9,648 nucleotides of DNA, taken from JBCBJX01 sp038522735 (GTDB lineage Bacteria > Pseudomonadota > Alphaproteobacteria > Caulobacterales > Parvularculaceae). Position numbers and translations under genes: made by a program. Location: NCBI GenBank assembly GCA_038522735.1, contig JBCBJX010000108.1, forward strand, positions 1 through 9,648. The letters run 5' to 3'. Below, in pieces: positions 5,098 to 9,648 of this stretch; positions within the stretch are counted from its first letter, which is position 1, and each line of letters opens with the position of its first letter. A model generated the notes under the pieces. The model did not search any database, was not told where the DNA came from, and worked only from the letters and a program-made list of their open reading frames with translations.

Positions 5098-8000
5098 GCG
5101 ACGACCGAGAAGAGAAAACGCCGCCCGAACAGGTCGTAGTGCTGCGCCTGCACGAAGCTTTCACCGTTGGCGACGATCGGCGCCGGCTCGTCGGTCGCGT
5201 TCTCCAAGGTCGCAACGAAGCCGAGCCCGGAGCCGATATCCGCCCGCAGGCTCACATCCGTCCAGATCACGGCGTCCGCATCGCCCGTTCCGGCGGGAAA
5301 TCGTTCGTCTTCTACGCGCCCCCGCCTATTGAAGAGCGTCGACAACGAAATCGGCCCGCGCGCGGCGCCGACGGCGAAGAGAGAACGGTGGCGCGGATAT
5401 TCCATCGTCCCTTCCGCGTCGAAGACTAGGCCGCCCGCGGACACGATGCGAACGTCATCTGTGTAGGTATGGTAACCGCTCGCCCAGATGCGGTCGACCA
5501 GGGCTCCGCCTCGGAGGTCGAGCTGATACTGCGCTTCTGCGTCGAGACCGCGCCATTCGAAATGGCCGCCGTTCCGCAAGGTGCTGGTGACCGACAGCAG
5601 GTCGCCGGTCGCTGGATCGCGTTGGATCAGGGGCGCGCCGGTCAACGTGCTTGTTCCGCATGCGGGGGATGAGAGGTCCTCGCTAAAATAGCATTCTTCC
5701 AACGGTTCTGCGAGACCGTCGATGGCCCCGCGCACGTGGAAATCGCGCCACGCTGCGGAGACCCGCAGTCGTCCCGGCAGGAACGCAGGTTCGACGAAAT
5801 CCGTCTCGGCGCCGGCGCTGAACGCGACGACTTCCTCCGCGTCGAGATCGGGATTGCCGACGAACGTCGTCTCCACGATGAACGCGCTCTGTTGATAGCC
5901 GTCGGGCGTTCCGAGCGGACCGCCGACGGCGCAGTTCGCTGCGACGACGGCGTCGGACGAAAACGCGCATGGATCGGCGTAAAACCGAGAAGCGAACTGA
6001 CCGCGTGTATAAAGCTCCCAGATGTTGGGCGGCCGCGAGCCGGCGTGCGCGTCGACGAACAGCTTGAGCGCTGGAACAGGGCGCCAGTCCGCTGCGCCCT
6101 GAATGTTCGTGAAGGGTGGTATTTCACTGACGGCGGACGCCCGCGCCCCGAAAAACGCGCCCGCCTCGCCGAACGGTCCGAGCGGTACGCTGTCTGCGCT
6201 GAGGTTTAGAAATAGTTCCGCGCGGTCGAGGGTGGCGTCGAAGGATGTTCCGTTGAAGCTCCCGAGGACGGGCTGGGCGTCGTCGCTGCGGTCGTCGAGG
6301 CGGGTCCTGCGGGCGACAGCGCCGATCCGCAAAGCACCCGCGGCGTTCTCGTAACCCGCCGTCGCGCGGAGTTCGTGCTCTTCGACGCGAACGCGCCGCC
6401 GTTCCGGGTCGGCGCGGACGAAATCGGCGACTGCGGCGGAGACGCCGCCTGCTGTGAAGAAGTCCGTCGTTACGCAACCGGGCGCCGAGGCGCAGGCCGC
6501 TTCATCGACCGTCAGCAGAAGGTTCGCGCGGCTGATCCGGTTGCGCTCCTCCGTGTCGGCCAGGTTGCGGCCGTAGCGATAAGAGATGTCGGCGCTGCGC
6601 GGGCCCGCTTCGAAGCCGAGCGACAACTCCGCGTCCAGGTACCACCGGTCGGTTTCGCGACGACGCGGCCCAACTTCAGTAAAGCGCCTCGAAATCGCGA
6701 CAGCAGCGACGTCGGGTCCATACTGATCGAAGACGAGTGTTCGAATGTCATCCGTCAGTGTCGGGTGATTGATCGGGATCGGAATAGCCCCGCCGAGTTG
6801 CGGGTCGGCTCCCTGGAACACGGTCGCCGGCACGGGCGCGAGCTGCAGATCGGTCTGAGACCATCCGGCTTGCACGAAAAGGCCGAGTTCGATCGACGGG
6901 GCGACATCCATCGACCCGTCAAGAAGGGCGAGCGCCCGCTCGTTCGGCAGAACAAGGGCCGTATCGCCAGCCCAGTTGTAAAGCTGATCAAGACGGCCTT
7001 CATAAGGCTCAGCGCCGCCTGCGCCGTCAAGCGAAAGCGCGACGCCGGGAATAAACTCGCCCGTAGGACCGACCGCGCCTGCGATTGTCCCCGCCGGAGT
7101 GACGGTACTGCCCCCGAAACCAGGGGCGAAGACAGCGTTCTCTCCGAACCCCATTCGACCGTCGACGGCGAACCCATAGGGCGTCGCCGTCTCCGTCCGA
7201 TCCGCTCCGAGAAGCCCGTCTTCGCTTTCGAAGGAGAGGCCCGCCACGACCCGGCGCGCGCCGTCAGCCGACCGCGAGCCGGCGAGGACGTATGCACCGT
7301 ATTCCTCGCCGTCGCCCTTCTCCGTCAGCCCGTATCGCCCGCCGATCTCGACGCCCTCGACATCGCGCCGGGTGACGAAGTTGACGGCGCCGGCGACGGC
7401 GTCCGGATCGAGAAGCGCGCCGGCGGAGGCGGCCGTGACCTCGACCCGCTCCAGAAACGGCGCTGCGATGGAATTGAGGTCGACGCCCGCGATGGTGCCG
7501 TTGCCGCCGGCGAAAAGCGTCCTTCGCGACCCGTTCACGAGAACCAATGACCGATTGGTTCCAAGGCCTCGCAGGTCAATGAGATTGAGCCCCGCCGTCG
7601 TTCCGAGGAGGGATGTATTGGCCGCCGTGATCGACGCGAGGGACAGGGGCAGCTGATACGCGGCGTCCGCAGTGGAACTCGCCGCGAGGAGCTGCAGCAG
7701 TTCCGGGTCGATTTCGACGACGTTTGCATAGGACAGACCCGCGACCGCCGTCCCCGTCACGATAATCGTCTCGATGCCGACAGTCGATGCGGAGAGCAAC
7801 GGTTTGCCGTGCGGCGCGCTCGGCGGCGAGACCATGGCGCTGAGAGCGAAGGTCGTCGCGTTCAGCTGGTGAAGGTCGAGATCCACCGCGGCGAGGCGTC
7901 GCCTGAGGTGGCGCGGGCTCGGTCGCCGTCGAGCGATCGGCTCGATTTCCCGCCCGTCCAGAAGTCGGCTGTCGGCGATAAAGGCGTAGCCCGCCTTGCT

Positions 8001-8126
8001 CGACAAATCTTCAAGAACGTCCGCAACCGGCATGGTCTCGCGCGTCTTCGCCGCGCGCGGCGGGTCGGCGTGCGCAAGGCCAGGCGCGATCAGGATCGCA
8101 AGAAGGAGGCGTCGCTGCATGCGCAC
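5088..8126 (-). CDS. TonB-dependent outer membrane receptor with N-terminal STN signalling domain
   Basis: A 1012-residue TonB-dependent transducer that imports an unknown ligand and signals its presence to the adjacent FecR/sigma pair. Order: signal peptide (cleavage likely after AHA, residue 20); STN domain (about 27-97, with MPVADVLEDLSSKAGYAFI); TonB box-like ETIIVTGTA (119-127); plug (about 135-255, with LRGLGTNRSLVLVNGSRR and AGAVNFVTRR); then a beta-barrel ending in YDLFGRRFLFSVVARL with the usual aromatic/hydrophobic terminal strand. I find six cysteines, in three close pairs (CASAPGC, CAFSSDAVVAANC, CYFSEDLSSPAC), probably disulfides in surface loops. The start is GTG at 8126, 3 nt after the fecR-like stop; an ATG two codons in is the alternative. 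The plug style resembles the large receptors of caulobacters and sphingomonads more than classical FecA, so I would not assume an iron siderophore. No neighbouring catabolic or transport gene identifies the ligand. Confidence 0.95.
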   Translation of the reverse strand: MRMQRRLLLAILIAPGLAHADPPRAAKTRETMPVADVLEDLSSKAGYAFIADSRLLDGREIEPIARRRPSPRHLRRRLAAVDLDLHQLNATTFALSAMVSPPSAPHGKPLLSASTVGIETIIVTGTAVAGLSYANVVEIDPELLQLLAASSTADAAYQLPLSLASITAANTSLLGTTAGLNLIDLRGLGTNRSLVLVNGSRRTLFAGGNGTIAGVDLNSIAAPFLERVEVTAASAGALLDPDAVAGAVNFVTRRDVEGVEIGGRYGLTEKGDGEEYGAYVLAGSRSADGARRVVAGLSFESEDGLLGADRTETATPYGFAVDGRMGFGENAVFAPGFGGSTVTPAGTIAGAVGPTGEFIPGVALSLDGAGGAEPYEGRLDQLYNWAGDTALVLPNERALALLDGSMDVAPSIELGLFVQAGWSQTDLQLAPVPATVFQGADPQLGGAIPIPINHPTLTDDIRTLVFDQYGPDVAAVAISRRFTEVGPRRRETDRWYLDAELSLGFEAGPRSADISYRYGRNLADTEERNRISRANLLLTVDEAACASAPGCVTTDFFTAGGVSAAVADFVRADPERRRVRVEEHELRATAGYENAAGALRIGAVARRTRLDDRSDDAQPVLGSFNGTSFDATLDRAELFLNLSADSVPLGPFGEAGAFFGARASAVSEIPPFTNIQGAADWRPVPALKLFVDAHAGSRPPNIWELYTRGQFASRFYADPCAFSSDAVVAANCAVGGPLGTPDGYQQSAFIVETTFVGNPDLDAEEVVAFSAGAETDFVEPAFLPGRLRVSAAWRDFHVRGAIDGLAEPLEECYFSEDLSSPACGTSTLTGAPLIQRDPATGDLLSVTSTLRNGGHFEWRGLDAEAQYQLDLRGGALVDRIWASGYHTYTDDVRIVSAGGLVFDAEGTMEYPRHRSLFAVGAARGPISLSTLFNRRGRVEDERFPAGTGDADAVIWTDVSLRADIGSGLGFVATLENATDEPAPIVANGESFVQAQHYDLFGRRFLFSVVARL

Positions 8127-8129
8127 GCT

Positions 8130-9134
8130 CTACTTTTCCTCCGTATCGCCCGGAGCGTCGGGCTCCTGCAAAACGACGCCCGAAGTCGTTTCGCGAACCT
8201 CAAGACCGAACGCGATGGCGAGGCCCGCGACCGCCGTATCCCGATCAGTCAAGTCGAATTCCCCGCTCACCGGATAGGCGCCGAGCGACGGGTCGTTCAG
8301 GAGGATCGGCGGATCGAAGTATCGGTTGAGTTCGGCAACTACAGCGGCGAGCGGCTCGCCCCCGAACCGCGCGACTCCGCGCCGCCAGGCGAATTCAGCC
8401 GCCGGATCGACGGCTTCGACTGCGCCCGGCGCGCCGTCTACGGAGAGGGAAACCCCCTCGCCCGCGCCCAGAGTGACGGCGCCGCCCTGCTCGCCAGCGA
8501 CCCGGACGGTCCCCTCCAGGACCGCAACCGCCGCGCCCGAGGGTGTCGATCGTACGCTGAACGCCGTTCCGACAACCACGACGTCGCCATAGGGGGTCGC
8601 AACCGTGAACGGTCGGTTCCGATTGCGCTCCACGCGGAAAAACGCCTCGCCGTTGTTGAGGACGACCGCCCGCTCCTTGCGGGTGTAGGCGACTTCGACC
8701 GCGGTCGCGGTGTTGATCGTCACGGCGCTGCCATCGGCGAGAACGATGTTCCGGCGTTCTCCGATATCGGTCGCATACGCCTCCGGCGCGGCGTCCTGCA
8801 AGGCGAATTGAAGGGCAAGCACGCCTGCGCAAAAGGCGGCGGCGACCGCCGCGGCGATCACGCGCCATGGCGCCCGTCCCGCTCCGGGACGACGGTCGGC
8901 GAACTCCTGCAAGTCCTCGAACAGCGCCTCGGCGAGCAGGTCGCTTTCGGCGTGATCAAGCGCGCGGGACGCCCTCTCGTAGGCGGCGAACGCCTCGGCG
9001 TTCTCGCGATCGCGCATCCATGTGCTGAATTCCGCTTCCTCGCGCGCCGTCGGACGTCCGCCGAGACGCCTCCCCGCCCATTCCGCGGCCTGCGCCTCGC
9101 GCCGGTCTCGTGCGATGTCCGGTACTTTGATCAC
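8130..9134 (-). CDS. FecR-family anti-sigma factor / signal transducer
   Basis: Inner-membrane protein that holds, and on signal activates, the FecI-type sigma factor encoded just upstream. The 334 residues show the full family layout. A cytoplasmic N-terminal DUF4880-type domain (about 13-56) carries the pattern EAQAAEWAGRRL, then F-x-x-W at 36-39. One membrane segment (about 90-111) is followed by the periplasmic FecR domain (about 119-212), with DIGERRNIVLADGSAVTINTAT and GEAFFRVERNRNRPFTV. A C-terminal domain (about 246-323) would contact the receptor STN domain. A Gly-Thr pair at 189-190 (VVVVGTAF) corresponds to the region where Pseudomonas FoxR self-cleaves. The start is GTG at 9134 with AGGA 7 nt before it; there is no earlier in-frame ATG that fits. 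It sits 10 nt after the sigma gene and 3 nt before the receptor gene. Confidence 0.95.
   Translation of the reverse strand: MIKVPDIARDRREAQAAEWAGRRLGGRPTAREEAEFSTWMRDRENAEAFAAYERASRALDHAESDLLAEALFEDLQEFADRRPGAGRAPWRVIAAAVAAAFCAGVLALQFALQDAAPEAYATDIGERRNIVLADGSAVTINTATAVEVAYTRKERAVVLNNGEAFFRVERNRNRPFTVATPYGDVVVVGTAFSVRSTPSGAAVAVLEGTVRVAGEQGGAVTLGAGEGVSLSVDGAPGAVEAVDPAAEFAWRRGVARFGGEPLAAVVAELNRYFDPPILLNDPSLGAYPVSGEFDLTDRDTAVAGLAIAFGLEVRETTSGVVLQEPDAPGDTEEK
8138..8142 (-). promoter_or_regulatory. Ribosome binding site for the receptor gene, inside the fecR-like gene
   Basis: GGAGG on the minus strand, within the last codons of the fecR-like gene. It lies 11 nt before GTG at 8126 and 17 nt before ATG at 8120. 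The spacing favours the GTG start and suggests translational coupling. Confidence 0.6.
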
Positions 9135-9141
9135 TGTTCCG

Positions 9142-9145
9142 TCCT
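9142..9145 (-). promoter_or_regulatory. Ribosome binding site for the fecR-like gene, overlapping the sigma stop
   Basis: The minus strand reads TGAGGA: the sigma factor stop codon TGA (9145-9147) shares its last base with AGGA (9142-9145), 7 nt before the GTG at 9134. This supports the GTG start and coupled translation of the two regulators. Confidence 0.6.
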
Positions 9146-9648
9146 CATCGTGTCTGCGCCTTCGGCGCCGTTTTTCCGTCGCGCTTTGGAAAGGCGACGA
9201 CTTCCGCGTCGTTCTGATTTTCGATCGCCCGCCGTAGTTCCTTCAGGGCGGCGATCACATATTTTTCGACGCTGCTGACCGAGACGCCCATCGCCTCAGC
9301 GATTTCTGTATACGACATATCCTGAAAGCGACTCATGACGAAGGCGCGGCGCACTTTGTCCGGAAGCGCATTGATCACCTCGACGGAGAGCCGCGCATCG
9401 TCTTTGGCTGTCGCCACGCGTTCAGGCGACGGCGCATCGGAGGGCGCATCGTCGATATCTCCGTTCTCGCGGTCGCTCGGCGGCGCGTGATGGCGCCGAC
9501 GCAGGCGCCGGGACCGAAACTCGTTCGCCGCAACGTTCGAGGCGGTCTTGAAAATCAGAGTTCGGGGATTTTCGACATCGCCGTCCTGGGCGAAACGCCA
9601 GACGCGGAGGTAAGCGGACTGCGCGATGTCGCGCGCTAGGTCGCCGTC
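9145..9648 (-). CDS. ECF sigma factor, FecI type (N-terminus beyond window)
   Basis: RNA polymerase sigma factor of the extracytoplasmic-function class, expected to transcribe the receptor operon when released by the FecR partner. The frame is open from the right edge, giving 167 visible residues. They begin in region 2 (DIAQSAYLRVWRFAQ, then NPRTLIFKTASNVAANEFRSRR, typical of FecI-like factors). A charged linker follows, then region 4 with its helix-turn-helix (LPDKVRRAFVMSRFQDMSY, TEIAEAMGVSVSSVEKYV). The start codon and promoter lie off the window. A shorter reading from an internal Met at 9417 would keep only region 4, and is rejected because the frame continues with clear region 2 homology. 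It is the first visible gene of the sigma/FecR/receptor operon. Confidence 0.93.
   Translation of the reverse strand, partial: DGDLARDIAQSAYLRVWRFAQDGDVENPRTLIFKTASNVAANEFRSRRLRRRHHAPPSDRENGDIDDAPSDAPSPERVATAKDDARLSVEVINALPDKVRRAFVMSRFQDMSYTEIAEAMGVSVSSVEKYVIAALKELRRAIENQNDAEVVAFPKRDGKTAPKAQTR

Noticed and set aside
6375..7550. Plus-strand 391-codon open frame
   Set aside because: Antisense to the receptor plug and barrel; no motif, signal or ribosome site supports it.
7809..9278. Plus-strand 489-codon open frame
   Set aside because: Antisense to the fecR-like gene and the receptor start, both with clear family signatures; composition is Arg-rich and low in recognisable motifs.
9145..9417. 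Sigma factor as a 90-residue protein starting at an internal Met
   Set aside because: The same frame stays open to the window edge and encodes conserved region 2, so the gene is longer and merely cut by the window.

Overview
The window is GC-rich and reads as ordinary, densely coded chromosome of an alphaproteobacterium. The best taxonomic clue is a recognisable PopZ, the polar organising protein of Caulobacter and relatives, directly downstream of a TolC-family gene. As far as I recall, Caulobacter has the same popZ/tolC neighbourhood. A Caulobacterales, Maricaulales or Parvularculales-type organism is therefore likely, but I cannot name the genus. I see no insertion sequence, CRISPR array, phage gene or attachment site.

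All protein genes lie on the minus strand, so read from right to left. The right part (9648 to 5088) is a three-gene cell-surface signalling operon. It starts with an ECF sigma factor of the FecI type, whose N-terminus lies outside the window. An anti-sigma/transducer of the FecR family follows, then a 1012-residue TonB-dependent outer-membrane receptor with an N-terminal STN signalling domain. The gaps are 10 and 3 nt, and both downstream genes seem to start with GTG behind a good Shine-Dalgarno. In such systems substrate binding at the receptor is passed through STN to FecR and then to the sigma factor, which switches on receptor expression. Nothing in the window reveals the substrate.

The middle holds the only plus-strand gene, a tRNA-Cys(GCA) at 4977-5050 with encoded CCA and a clear sigma-70 promoter. 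It is divergent from a protein-L-isoaspartate-methyltransferase-like gene (4206-4856) and convergent with the receptor gene.

The left part is a housekeeping string: the methyltransferase-like gene, tolC (2801-4108), popZ (2088-2699), a strong intrinsic terminator (2041-2066), and valS (1983 to beyond position 1; 661 codons visible). A plausible popZ promoter overlaps the end of tolC and carries two GANTC (CcrM) sites, one in the spacer and one near the predicted transcription start. That suggests methylation-linked, cell-cycle control of popZ.

No stretch over 300 bases lacks a gene. I found no convincing new multi-gene system. The most interesting points are the popZ promoter architecture, a PopZ linker that is not acidic, a methyltransferase lacking the usual isoaspartate-enzyme motifs, and the receptor system of unknown substrate.
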